Position numbers and translations under genes: made by a program
Shown: in pieces, positions 1-7,800 of the stretch
How positions within the stretch are numbered: the stretch's first letter is position 1
Layout: every line of letters starts with the position of its first letter
The notes under the pieces: generated by a model
Told to the model about the DNA's origin: nothing
What the model saw: only the letters and a program-made list of their open reading frames with translations
The model's database searches: none
Assembly: GCF_006335015.1 (NCBI RefSeq)
Contig: NZ_VDGT01000010.1
Span: 62,001-126,000 of the forward strand
Direction of reading: 5' to 3'
DNA length: 64,000 bases
Source of the DNA: Streptomyces sedi
Lineage (GTDB): Bacteria; Actinomycetota; Actinomycetes; Streptomycetales; Streptomycetaceae

Positions 1-338
1 TCCTCCATCACGATGTCCCCCACGAACACCGCGCGCAGCGAGGTCAGCCGGTCCCGCGCCCCCGCGATCGCCGCCAGCACCCCCGTCGCGTAGTTCTCGT
101 AGGATTCGCCCCAGGAGCCGACCACCAGCGCCCGCACCCCGCTCGGGTCGACCGCGTCGAGGAAGCGGGCGAACATGTCCTCCCACGGCTCCTCCGGGTC
201 GTAGGCCCCGACGTCGATCCGCCAGGCGGCGGCGTCGGCCGCCGGCAGCGCTGACCGGTCCACCGGCCCACCCGAGAGCTTCGGAAACTCGCAGACCGGC
301 AACCCGTGGAACTCTTCCTGGTGTCCGTGAATGGTCAT
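1..338 (-). CDS. STM4015-like leucine-rich protein, partial (3' end missing)
   Basis: This reading frame opens at an ATG complementary to 336-338 and runs off the left edge after 112 codons, so the C-terminus is not visible. Its N-terminus (MTIHGHQEEFHGLPV) is clearly paralogous to the next gene (MAIYQHMEEFHGLSV). The two share the blocks LPAADA-AWR, FARFL-AVD-GVRAL and RDRL-LRAVFVGDIV in the same order. The family (STM4015 type) is known for leucine-rich-repeat-like C-terminal regions, but its biochemical role is not established. The two copies lie in tandem on the same strand, each with its own promoter-like element, which points to gene duplication rather than one operon. Confidence 0.85.
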   Translation of the reverse strand, partial: MTIHGHQEEFHGLPVCEFPKLSGGPVDRSALPAADAAAWRIDVGAYDPEEPWEDMFARFLDAVDPSGVRALVVGSWGESYENYATGVLAAIAGARDRLTSLRAVFVGDIVME

Positions 339-394
339 GCCGCGCCCGCTCCTCGTTGTTGTGTGGGCTCGCCCGGGTGCCGGGCGATACGCAT

Positions 395-417
395 GTTCTA
401 CCAAGCCCCGCTGACAA
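395..417 (-). promoter_or_regulatory. Damage-type promoter of the truncated STM4015 gene
   Basis: On the minus strand the sequence reads TTGTCAGCG, eight bases, then TAGAAC. This matches the mycobacterial and streptomycete LexA-independent DNA-damage promoter pattern (TTGTCRGTG-N8-TAnnnT) except at two positions. It lies about 57 bases upstream of the ATG at 338. The same layout occurs at three other genes in this window. Confidence 0.5.
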
Positions 418-428
418 TCCGACGCCGG

Positions 429-1424
429 CTACTCCCCCACCGCGACGAAACGCCAGTCGGCATAGCGCCGGGCGTCCCGCGCCTCCAGGTCGAGTGCGAC
501 TCCGGCCGGCTCCAACGCCTCCCGCAGCCGGGCGCGCATCTCCTCGCTCAGATAGTTGTGCGAAACGTCCAACCGCCGCAGATGCGTGAGCGGTTGGCCG
601 CTGAGCAGCGCGGAAGCCCCCTCGTCCGTCAACACCCCCATCGACAGGTCCAACACCTCCAGCCGCGCCACCACCGGAGCCGACGCCACGGCCGCGCAGA
701 CCTCGTCCTGGATCTCACTGTTGCGCAGCGCCAGATGCTTCAACGCCGGCAGCCGCTCACCCGACAGGATCGGCGCCAGATCCTCCATCGACGCGTCCCC
801 GCCGTAGTGCGGCGTCCCCAGCCACAGTTCGAGATGGGCCAACGCGGGGAAGTCACTCGCGGCCACACCCCGCACCGCCTCGGGCGGCATCCCGCCGGTC
901 TCGACGACCAGCTTCCGCAATCCGCCGTGCTCGACCGGCTCGAACCTCAGCTTCGAGCCGCCCCGCGCCCCCAGCTCCTCCAACGCGGGGAAGGCGACCA
1001 GCAGATCGCTCACCCGCCCCTGCTGGATCCAGGAGATCTCCGCCTCGTCCGCCACGATGTCCCCGACGAACACCGCGCGCAGCGCGACCAACCGGTCGCG
1101 CGCCTTGATGATCGCCGCCATCGGCTCACCCGCGTCGCTCTCGTAGAGGTCGCCCCACACGCCCACGAGCAACGCGCGCACGGCGCCCGCGTCCACCGCG
1201 CCCAGGAAACGGGCGAACTGCTTGGGCCACTCCTCCCACTCCGCCCACTCCTCGGGGTCGTCCGGCAGCCTCACCGACTCGCCGAAGGGGTCCACCCGGA
1301 GCCGCCACGCCACCGCGTCGGCCGCCGGCAGCGAGGCCGGGGCCATCGGTCCGCCGTTCAGAACATCCGGATAGTCGGATACCGACAGTCCGTGGAACTC
1401 TTCCATGTGCTGGTAGATGGCCAT
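429..1424 (-). CDS. STM4015-family leucine-rich protein
   Basis: This is a 331-aa protein with no signal peptide or membrane segment, so it is probably cytoplasmic. The N-terminal third matches the neighbouring partial paralogue. The C-terminal half contains leucine-rich-repeat-like stretches such as LKHLALRNSEIQDEV, LEVLDLSMGVLTDEG and LRRLDVSHNYLSEE at roughly 25-residue spacing (residues ~220-310). LRR surfaces usually bind proteins, but no partner is known. The ATG at 1424 is chosen over an upstream GTG because MAIYQHMEEFHG aligns with the paralogue's start. A putative promoter sits 60-82 bases upstream. Confidence 0.85.
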   Translation of the reverse strand: MAIYQHMEEFHGLSVSDYPDVLNGGPMAPASLPAADAVAWRLRVDPFGESVRLPDDPEEWAEWEEWPKQFARFLGAVDAGAVRALLVGVWGDLYESDAGEPMAAIIKARDRLVALRAVFVGDIVADEAEISWIQQGRVSDLLVAFPALEELGARGGSKLRFEPVEHGGLRKLVVETGGMPPEAVRGVAASDFPALAHLELWLGTPHYGGDASMEDLAPILSGERLPALKHLALRNSEIQDEVCAAVASAPVVARLEVLDLSMGVLTDEGASALLSGQPLTHLRRLDVSHNYLSEEMRARLREALEPAGVALDLEARDARRYADWRFVAVGE

Positions 1425-1483
1425 GTCGCGCGCCCTCGCCTCAGGTGTGGCCGCCCCCGCCCCGTGCGGGGACTGACAGGGGC

Positions 1484-1506
1484 GTTCTATCAACACCTAC
1501 TGACAG
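1484..1506 (-). promoter_or_regulatory. Damage-type promoter of the STM4015 gene
   Basis: The minus strand reads CTGTCAGTA, eight bases (GGTGTTGA), then TAGAAC. It has the spacing of the TTGTCRGTG-N8-TAnnnT element with three positions off consensus. It ends about 60 bases upstream of the ATG at 1424. It lies back to back with the plus-strand copy at 1548-1570. Confidence 0.45.
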
Positions 1507-1547
1507 TGAGGGAGTTCGCCCCGGACGGCGGCGGTGGGGCGGAGGCG

Positions 1548-1570
1548 TTGTCAGTGGCACCGCCTACTGT
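1548..1570 (+). promoter_or_regulatory. Damage-type promoter, perfect match
   Basis: The plus strand reads TTGTCAGTG, GCACCGCC, TACTGT, a full match to TTGTCRGTG-N8-TAnnnT. It ends 65 bases upstream of the ATG at 1635. In mycobacteria this element is used by PafBC-dependent, LexA-independent DNA-damage genes. Its use here is inferred from the motif only. Confidence 0.6.
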
Positions 1571-1634
1571 TCGTCACCAAGGTCATCGGGACGCCGGAGA
1601 GGCGGCCCGGACGGGGAACGGAAGAGGTGTGTCC

Positions 1635-1961
1635 ATGTATCGACAGGGAGACGTGCTGATCGTGCCGTTGGCCGAGGAGGCGGTGCCGGAGGCGGCACGC
1701 GAGGCGGAGTCGGAGGCGCGGGACGGGCGCGGGCGGCTGGTGCTCGCGCTCGGCGAGGCGACGGGCCACGCGCACGCGGTGGTGGGTCCCGGCAGGCTGA
1801 TACGGCAGGCGGAGCCGGCGCGGCCCGCGTGGTTGCACGTGCCGGAGGGCGCGCGCCTGGTGCACGAGGAGCACGACGCGATCTCGCTGCCGCGCGGCTG
1901 GTACAGCGTGGTGCGGCAGCGGGAGTACGCGCCGGGCGCGGTGCGGTTGGTCGCCGACTAG
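1635..1961 (+). CDS. Conserved hypothetical protein, 108 aa
   Basis: This is a small, probably cytoplasmic protein beginning MYRQGDVLIVPL. The ATG at 1635 follows the purine-rich stretch GGAAGAGG by about 6 bases. The middle is rich in Glu, Ala and Arg (residues ~16-35). The end contains the more structured stretches ATGHAHAVVGPG and PRGWYSVVRQREY. I do not recognise a catalytic motif. The pattern (short beta segments, conserved HAH and W-Y) suggests a small fold of unknown role. It lies 66 bases upstream of the DUF6745 gene on the same strand and probably shares its transcript, driven by the damage-type promoter at 1548-1570. Confidence 0.75.
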   Translation: MYRQGDVLIVPLAEEAVPEAAREAESEARDGRGRLVLALGEATGHAHAVVGPGRLIRQAEPARPAWLHVPEGARLVHEEHDAISLPRGWYSVVRQREYAPGAVRLVAD

Positions 1962-2027
1962 GGCCTGTCCGGCCAGCGGCCGGGGCGTTCGAGAAGCGTG
2001 TGTGAGACGAGACGACGGAGCGACGGG

Positions 2028-3038
2028 ATGAGCGAGCGGATGGACTGGCGGGCGGCGGCGTTGACCACGGGACCGAGCGAGCGGGAGGTGGCCGAGGAGG
2101 GGGTCCGGCTGGCCTACCGGCGGGCGGGGTTGGCGGAGCCGCAGTCGGTGGAGTGGGTGGCCTCCCCGCTGGCGGCGGCGCGGCTGCTCTCCTCGGCCGG
2201 GGGCGCGGAGCGTGGGCCGAGCGTGCGGAGCACGGTGCGCGACCAGCCGATCGCGGAGGAACGCGCGGCGGTGCACGCGGAGTTGGGTCCGCTCGGCTGG
2301 GGCGAGCGCTGGCGGGCCACGGGGGCGGAGTTGTGGACGCTGACGGCTCCGCTGGTGGAGCGGGTGCGGACCGCGGTGGTCTCGGAGTTGGCGCCCGCGC
2401 GGGAGGAGGAGCCGGCGCTGCGGGTGCTGATGCTGGATGCGGTGCTCGGCTCCCACGAGGCGCCGTGGCTGGCGGCGCTCCGGCCCGGCCGGGCCAGCGG
2501 GCTGGACGGCCTGGCGGCGGTCGCGGGCGCCGCCGGCTGGTGGTGGCCGTACGAGCGGCGGGTCGTGCTGAGCGAGCGGCCGACGGAGATACATCTCGAC
2601 GAGCTGGGGCGGCTGCATCGGATGGACGGGCCCGCGATGGTCTTCCCCGACGGGTTCGCGCTGCACGCCTTCCGGGGGATGCCGGTGCCGGCGGGCTTCC
2701 TCGAAGAGCTGGAGTCGCTGACGCCCCAGCGGATCACGGACGAGGAGAACGCGGAGCTGCGCCGCGTGATGTTCGAGCACTACGGCTACGACCGCTATCT
2801 GCGGGAGACCGGCGCCACGCCCGTCGACCGGGACGAGACGGGCGTGCTGTGGCGGATCGAGCAGTTGGACGACGAGAACATCGTGATCGTCGAGGTGGTC
2901 AACTCCACGCCCGAGCCGGACGGCACCCGTCGCACCTACTGGCTCCGGGTGCCGCCCAGGACCCGGACGGCGCGGGAGGCGGTGGCCTGGACGTTCGGGC
3001 TGGACGCGGAGAGCTATGCACCCTCTCGGCAGACCTGA
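2028..3038 (+). CDS. DUF6745-domain protein
   Basis: This is a 336-aa soluble protein. The C-terminal half has the features I associate with the actinobacterial DUF6745 family: RLHRMDGPAMVFPDGFALHAF (split here at about residues 200-220), an acidic ITDEENAELRRVMFEHYGYDRYL segment, and a final WLRVPP/AREAVAWTFGL block. No known catalytic residues can be named. An ATG at 2028 is preferred over an in-frame GTG at 1998 because the latter adds a Cys/Arg-rich extension unlike the family. It is co-oriented with the 108-aa gene and ends 40 bases from the convergent galactanase gene. Confidence 0.75.
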   Translation: MSERMDWRAAALTTGPSEREVAEEGVRLAYRRAGLAEPQSVEWVASPLAAARLLSSAGGAERGPSVRSTVRDQPIAEERAAVHAELGPLGWGERWRATGAELWTLTAPLVERVRTAVVSELAPAREEEPALRVLMLDAVLGSHEAPWLAALRPGRASGLDGLAAVAGAAGWWWPYERRVVLSERPTEIHLDELGRLHRMDGPAMVFPDGFALHAFRGMPVPAGFLEELESLTPQRITDEENAELRRVMFEHYGYDRYLRETGATPVDRDETGVLWRIEQLDDENIVIVEVVNSTPEPDGTRRTYWLRVPPRTRTAREAVAWTFGLDAESYAPSRQT

Positions 3039-3056
3039 GGCCGAGGCGCCGCCACC

Positions 3057-3075
3057 GCCCGGCGCGGCGCCGGGC
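3057..3075. terminator. Short GC hairpin between convergent genes
   Basis: The sequence GCCCGGCGC, one G, GCGCCGGGC forms a perfect 9-bp inverted repeat in the 40-base gap between the convergent DUF6745 and GH53 genes. The loop is too tight for all nine pairs to form. There is no T-run, as is common in Streptomyces. It may act as a bidirectional terminator. Confidence 0.4.
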
Positions 3076-3078
3076 CGG

Positions 3079-4194
3079 CTACCAGCCGGCGGCGGGGAGC
3101 ACGGTGCCGTCGTAGTCGAAGACGGCCTGGTTCTCCCAGGCGTTGCCGGAGGAGGGGTCGGCGGGGTCCCAGCCGTTGCCGGGCACCGCGGTCCAGGCGG
3201 GTTCCCAGTAGTAGACGCCGAGGCCCCGGCCGCCGGGGACGCCGGCGACCACGGAGGCGATGTCCCGGACCCAGCGCCGTTGGCCCTCGGGGGTGGCCGG
3301 GTAGCCGGAGACCAGCTGGGACTCCTCGCCGATGATGTCGGCGTGGCCGTCGTCGCTGCCGAGGGTGAACGGGTAGGCCGTCTCGACGACGACCACGTCC
3401 CGGTCGTAACGGGCCACCAGGTCACGCAGGTTGGCGTCCAGCTCCGGCAGCGTGCCGTGCCAGTAGCCGTAGAAGGAGAGCGCGATCACCTCGAACGGCA
3501 CCGCGCGGGCGGTGATGTGGTCGAACCACCAGCGGAAGAGCGCGTTGTCACCGCCCTCCGCGAGGTGCAGCGCCCTGCGGGTGCCCGGCGACGCCTCGGC
3601 CGCGGCCTCGGCGGCGACGGTGAGCAGCGACGCCAGCCGGTCGAAGTCGTCGGTGGAGCCGTCGGGCCAGAGCATTCCGGCGTTGATCTCGTTGCCGAGC
3701 TGGACCATGGCCGCCGGGGTGCCCTGGGCGACCAGCGCGCCCAGCACCTCGGAGGTGTGCGCGGCGACGGCCCGGTCGAGGCCGGCGGCGTCCAGACCTT
3801 CCCAGGCGGCTGGCTTGTGCTGCTGGCCCGGGTCGGCCCAGCTGTCGGAGTAGTGGAAGTCGACCAGCGTCTCCATCCCCAACGCCGATGCGCGCCGGGC
3901 GAGTTCGCAGATCCGGGCGGTGTCGTGGTAGCCGTCCGGAGAGTCGACCCAGACCTTGAGCCGGACCCGGTTGGCGCCGTTCTCGGCGAGGATGGTCAGC
4001 GCGTCGGCGGTGGAGCCGTCGGCGCGGCGGAAGACCGCGCCCAGGTCCTCCGCCTTGGGCAGCGAGGAGACGTCGATCCCTCGGATCGGTCCGTCGGCGG
4101 CGTGGGCCGGGCCGCCGGAGAGCAGCGGCCAGGCCATCGGCGCGGCCAGGGCGAGGCCCGCTCCGCGGAGCAGGGTTCTTCTGCTGGTGCTCAT
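3079..4194 (-). CDS. ganB: Secreted endo-beta-1,4-galactanase, GH53
   Basis: This 371-aa enzyme should hydrolyse beta-1,4-galactan side chains of pectin (type I arabinogalactan) outside the cell. It starts with a Tat-type signal (RRTLLRG at residues 5-11, hydrophobic core, likely cleavage after PAHA near residue 32). The GH53 barrel follows. The acid/base is probably E169 in QLGNEIN, and the nucleophile is probably E271 in VVETAYPF. The family signature VDFHYSDSWADPGQQ is at ~111-125. A GGGAG ribosome site precedes the ATG at 4194. It lies 117 bases downstream of the GH42 gene on the same strand, so the two are probably co-transcribed under the LacI operator at 6386. Arabinogalactan endo-galactanases are usually 340-400 aa, which fits. 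Confidence 0.92.
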   Translation of the reverse strand: MSTSRRTLLRGAGLALAAPMAWPLLSGGPAHAADGPIRGIDVSSLPKAEDLGAVFRRADGSTADALTILAENGANRVRLKVWVDSPDGYHDTARICELARRASALGMETLVDFHYSDSWADPGQQHKPAAWEGLDAAGLDRAVAAHTSEVLGALVAQGTPAAMVQLGNEINAGMLWPDGSTDDFDRLASLLTVAAEAAAEASPGTRRALHLAEGGDNALFRWWFDHITARAVPFEVIALSFYGYWHGTLPELDANLRDLVARYDRDVVVVETAYPFTLGSDDGHADIIGEESQLVSGYPATPEGQRRWVRDIASVVAGVPGGRGLGVYYWEPAWTAVPGNGWDPADPSSGNAWENQAVFDYDGTVLPAAGW

Positions 4195-4311
4195 GAGGAA
4201 CTCCCTCTGTCGGGCACGGCACGCGCGTCGTCGGGGTCGCGCGTGTGCGTGCTTTCGCGTCGTACCGGTCGTTCGGTCATCGCGGTCCAGCCCCGGCCCA
4301 CGCCGACGTGT

Positions 4312-6366
4312 TCAGCCGTCCAGGCGCACCACCCGCACCCCGCCGGCCGGGACGGTGAGCTTGCCGCTGATCCGCTCTCCGGTCAGCAGCTCCTCGCCGG
4401 AGTCCGCGCCGGAACGGGAGCCGGCGGCGCCGGACAGCGGCAGCGTCGCCTCCGCGTCGCGGTGGTTGATCGCGAACAGGTAGTCGCCGCGCTCGCCCCG
4501 CCGGCGCACCAGCTCCAGGTCGTGCGGCAGCTCGTCGCGCTCGGGCAGCCCGGCGTCGGCCGCGGCCCGCGCCAGCACGGCGTCGATGTCGGCGCGCCCG
4601 AGGCGCGCGGAGACATACCAGGCCGCGCCCTCACCCAGCGCGTGCCGGGTCACCGCGGCACCGCCGGCGGCCGGCCCGTCCGCGTACTCCCACACCGACT
4701 CGGCGCCCCGGAGCACCACGGTCTCCGCCCAGGTGTCGGCGGCGAGTTCGGGCCCGCCGCCGGGCGCGGTCAGCCGCACCTCGCGCCCGGCGTGCAGCGG
4801 CTGGAACTCCTCGACGGTCAGTCCCAGCACCTCGCGCAGCGCGCCCGGGTGCGGCCCGGGGTGCACGGCGTCGTGCGTGTCGACGATCCCGGAGAAGTAG
4901 GAGACCAGCAGCGTCCCGCCGCCCTCCACGTAGGCGCGCAGCCGCTCGCCGGTGCCCTCGGTCGCCAGGTAGAGCGCCGGGACCACGACCAGCGGGTAGC
5001 GGTCCAGCTCGTCGGCGTCCGGCGCCACGAAGTCGACGGTCAGATGCCGGTCGAACAGCACCGCGTAGTACGCCTCGGCGCGTTCCCGCGTGTCCAGCTC
5101 CTCGCTGGGCCGCCACTCCAGCTTCTGCGCCCACCAGGACTGCCAGTCCCAGACGACCGCCACGTCGGCGACCGTGCGGCTGTCCTTCAGCTCGGCGAGG
5201 CGGCCGATGTCGGCGCCGAGCTGGACGACCTCGCGCCAGACGCGGCTGTCCGTGCCGGCGTGCGGCAGCATCGCCGAGTGGTACTTCTCGGCGCCCGAGC
5301 GCGAGGCCCGCCACTGGAAGAACATGGCGCCCTCGGAGCCGCGCGCCACGTGCGCCAGGCTGTTGCGGGCCATCTCCCCCGGGCGCTTGGCGATGCCGCG
5401 CCGCTGCCAGTTGACGCCGCTCGTCGAGTGCTCCAGCAGCAGCCAGGGCCGGCCCTCGCCGACGGCGCGGCTGAGGTCGGCGGCCATGGAGAGGTTGATG
5501 TGGTTCCGGTCCTCCTCGGCGACCAGGTAGTGGTCGTTGGTGACCAGGTCCACCTCGCGGCCCCAGGCCCAGTAGTCGATCGTGTCGCACTGGGTCGGCG
5601 AGACCATGAAGTTGGTGGTCACCGGGACTCCGGGGGACAGCTGGTGGAGCAGGTCGCGCTCGTGCTGGAAGTTCGCCAGGGCGCTGTCGCTGGCGAAGCG
5701 CGCGAAGTCGAGGCGCTGCGCCGGGTTGGCCACGGTCGGGGTGAGCCGCGGCGGCTGGATCTCGTCCCACTCGCCGTAGATCTGGCCCCAGAACGCCGTG
5801 CCCCAGGCCGTGTTGACCGCGTCCAGGTCGCCGTACCTGTCGGCCAGCCAGCGCCTGAAGTGCGCGGCCGAGACGTCGCAGTAGCACTCCAGCACGGGCA
5901 CGCCGTACTCGTTGTGTACGTGCCACATGGCGAGCGCCGGGTGGTCGCCGTAGCGTTCGCCGAGCGCCGTGGTGACGCGGGTGATCGCCTCGCGGTAGGC
6001 GGGCGAGCTGTGGCAGATCGCGCCGCGCGAGCCGAAGGCCCAGCGGGTGCCGTCCCTGCTTACCGGCAGCGCCTCGGGGTGCTCGCGGTAGAACCAGGCG
6101 GGCGGCACGACCGTGGGCGTCGCCAGGTCGATCCTGATGCCGCCCTCGTCCAGCAGCGCGATCACCCGGTCCAGCCAGCCGAAGTCGAACTCGCCCCGGC
6201 GGGGCTCGATCCGGGCCCAGCTGAAGATGCCGAGGCTGACCAGGTTGACGCCGGCCTCCCGCATCAGCGCGACGTCCTCGCGCCACACCTCCTCCGGCCA
6301 CTGCTCCGGGTTGTAGTCGCCGCCGAAGGCGAGTCGGCCCAGCCCCCTGGGGGTGGCGTGCGGCAT
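4312..6366 (-). CDS. ganA: Cytoplasmic beta-galactosidase, GH42
   Basis: This 684-aa protein matches GH42 enzymes in length and order: an N-terminal TIM barrel (GGDYNPEQWP at 15-24), a Rossmann-like trimerisation domain and a small beta domain at the end. The acid/base is probably E153 in WHVHNEYG and the nucleophile E312 in LLLEHSTSG. No signal peptide is present, so it acts in the cytoplasm on imported galacto-oligosaccharides made by the GH53 enzyme. The ATG at 6366 is chosen because the family signature starts soon after it; the upstream in-frame codons overlap the operator region. It is divergent from the ABC transporter genes. Confidence 0.93.
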   Translation of the reverse strand: MPHATPRGLGRLAFGGDYNPEQWPEEVWREDVALMREAGVNLVSLGIFSWARIEPRRGEFDFGWLDRVIALLDEGGIRIDLATPTVVPPAWFYREHPEALPVSRDGTRWAFGSRGAICHSSPAYREAITRVTTALGERYGDHPALAMWHVHNEYGVPVLECYCDVSAAHFRRWLADRYGDLDAVNTAWGTAFWGQIYGEWDEIQPPRLTPTVANPAQRLDFARFASDSALANFQHERDLLHQLSPGVPVTTNFMVSPTQCDTIDYWAWGREVDLVTNDHYLVAEEDRNHINLSMAADLSRAVGEGRPWLLLEHSTSGVNWQRRGIAKRPGEMARNSLAHVARGSEGAMFFQWRASRSGAEKYHSAMLPHAGTDSRVWREVVQLGADIGRLAELKDSRTVADVAVVWDWQSWWAQKLEWRPSEELDTRERAEAYYAVLFDRHLTVDFVAPDADELDRYPLVVVPALYLATEGTGERLRAYVEGGGTLLVSYFSGIVDTHDAVHPGPHPGALREVLGLTVEEFQPLHAGREVRLTAPGGGPELAADTWAETVVLRGAESVWEYADGPAAGGAAVTRHALGEGAAWYVSARLGRADIDAVLARAAADAGLPERDELPHDLELVRRRGERGDYLFAINHRDAEATLPLSGAAGSRSGADSGEELLTGERISGKLTVPAGGVRVVRLDG

Positions 6367-6385
6367 GAGTACCTCTCCCGATCCA

Positions 6386-6399
6386 TGTGAACGTGCACA
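6386..6399 (-). promoter_or_regulatory. LacI-type operator upstream of the GH42/GH53 arm
   Basis: TGTGAACGTGCACA is the exact reverse complement of the site at 6472-6485, so one dimeric repressor could recognise both. It lies 20 bases upstream of the GH42 start. The central CG and the flanking TG/CA are typical of LacI-family sites. The likely binder is the LacI protein encoded at 9622. Confidence 0.7.
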
Positions 6400-6443
6400 G
6401 CCTGTCGCACTGCGCTTCTCCAAGAAACCTCAATCACTAACGG

Positions 6444-6485
6444 TTGACAAGAGCGTGAAACATTTCTTCACTGTGCACGTTCACA
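6444..6485 (+). promoter_or_regulatory. Promoter plus LacI operator for the galactan transporter operon
   Basis: A consensus -35 hexamer TTGACA (6444-6449) is followed 17 bases later by TTCACT (6467-6472), a reasonable -10. The operator TGTGCACGTTCACA (6472-6485) begins on the last base of that -10 and covers the expected start point. Bound repressor would block initiation. The start codon of the binding-protein gene is 34 bases further on. Confidence 0.65.
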
Positions 6486-6519
6486 GAATCAGCCACAGAG
6501 CCACAGTCCGGGAGGGCCC

Positions 6520-7800
6520 ATGCGCCACCGCGCGTTCGCCATCGGCGCCGCGACGCTGCTGGCGGTCACCACGCTCGGGGGCTGCGGCTCCTCGGACGAC
6601 GGGACCGTCCGCCTCACCTACTGGGCGTGGGCGCCCGGGATGGAGGAGGTCGTCGCGCTCTGGAACGAGGCCAACCCCGACATCCAGGTCACGGTCAAGA
6701 AGCAGGCCAGCGGCGACGAACTGGTCACCAAGACGGTGACCGCCGCCCAGGCCGGCACCGCGCCCGACCTGGTCCAGGCCGAGTACCAGGCGCTGCCGAC
6801 CCTCGCCAGCAACAACGTCACCGCCGACATCCGCGCGGAGGTCGCCGACGTCGAGGAACGTTTCACCCCCGCCGTCTGGCAGCAGGTCACCCTCGGCACC
6901 GACGCGGTCTACGCGCTGCCCCAGGACTCGGGGCCGCTGCTGTTCTTCTACCGGGCCGACCTGTTCGAGGAGTTCGGCCTGGACGTGCCGACGACCTGGG
7001 ACGAGTTCGCCGACACCGCGCGCGAGCTGAACGAGGTCGCGCCCGACCGCGACCTGACCACGTTCTCCGCCAACGACGCCGGCCTCTTCGCGGGCCTGGC
7101 GCAGCAGGCCGGCGCCCAGTGGTGGACCACGGAGACGGACCGCTGGCGGGTGGCGATCGACGACGAGGCGGGGCGGAGGGTGAGCGCCTTCTGGGAGGAG
7201 CTGGTGGCCGAGGAGCTGGTCGACAACCAGCCGATGTACACGCCCGCCTGGAACCAGGCGCTCAACGAGGGCCGGCAGATCGCCTGGATCGCCGGCGTCT
7301 GGGCGCCCGGCACGCTGGCCACCGCCGCCCCCGACACCGAGGGCCGCTGGGCGGCGGCGCCGCTGCCGCAGTGGGAGGCGGGCGAGAACGCGACCGGCAG
7401 CTGGGGCGGCTCCAGCACCGCCGTGACCACGGACACCGACCATCTGCCCGAGGCCGCCGAGTTCGCGACCTGGCTGAACACCGACCCCGAGGCGCTCACC
7501 GCGCTCGTCCAGCAGGGCGGCATCTACCCGGCGGCCACCGACGCCCGCACCGGAGGGGCGCTGGCGGAGCCGCCGCCGTTCTTCGCCAACCAGCCCGACT
7601 TCTACGAGACGGTCGCCGAGGTGGCCGAGGGCGCGGCGCCCGCCGCCTGGGGCCCCAACGTCACCGTCGCCTACAGCGCGTTCAACAACGCCTTCGGCTC
7701 GGCGGCCGGCCGCCGGGCCGGATTCGAGGAGGCCCTGGCCGTGATGCAGCGGACCACGTTCGACGACATGGACCGGCTCGGCTTCGAGGTGGTCCAGTGA
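6520..7800 (+). CDS. Sugar ABC transporter binding lipoprotein
   Basis: This 426-aa protein has a lipoprotein signal ending in LGGC, with Cys22 as the acylated residue. It should sit on the outer face of the membrane. The mature part has the family-1 solute-binding layout (VRLTYWAWAPG, PDIQVTVKKQ, GTAPDLVQAEYQ, then an LPQDSGPLLFFYRADLFEEFG hinge region around residues 130-150). From its position beside GH53 and GH42 genes the ligand is probably a galacto-oligosaccharide, as for GanS of Bacillus. It is the first gene of the operon and overlaps the permease gene by four bases (GTGA). Confidence 0.88.
   Translation: MRHRAFAIGAATLLAVTTLGGCGSSDDGTVRLTYWAWAPGMEEVVALWNEANPDIQVTVKKQASGDELVTKTVTAAQAGTAPDLVQAEYQALPTLASNNVTADIRAEVADVEERFTPAVWQQVTLGTDAVYALPQDSGPLLFFYRADLFEEFGLDVPTTWDEFADTARELNEVAPDRDLTTFSANDAGLFAGLAQQAGAQWWTTETDRWRVAIDDEAGRRVSAFWEELVAEELVDNQPMYTPAWNQALNEGRQIAWIAGVWAPGTLATAAPDTEGRWAAAPLPQWEAGENATGSWGGSSTAVTTDTDHLPEAAEFATWLNTDPEALTALVQQGGIYPAATDARTGGALAEPPPFFANQPDFYETVAEVAEGAAPAAWGPNVTVAYSAFNNAFGSAAGRRAGFEEALAVMQRTTFDDMDRLGFEVVQ

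Noticed and set aside
306-1961. Long plus-strand frame over the STM4015 genes
   Set aside because: It is a high-GC shadow frame of Arg/Pro/Gln composition, antisense to two clear genes. Only its last 108 codons are real.
3016-6390. 1124-codon plus-strand frame opposite GH53/GH42
   Set aside because: It has the composition of antisense high-GC DNA with no recognisable domain, and both enzymes on the other strand are unmistakable.
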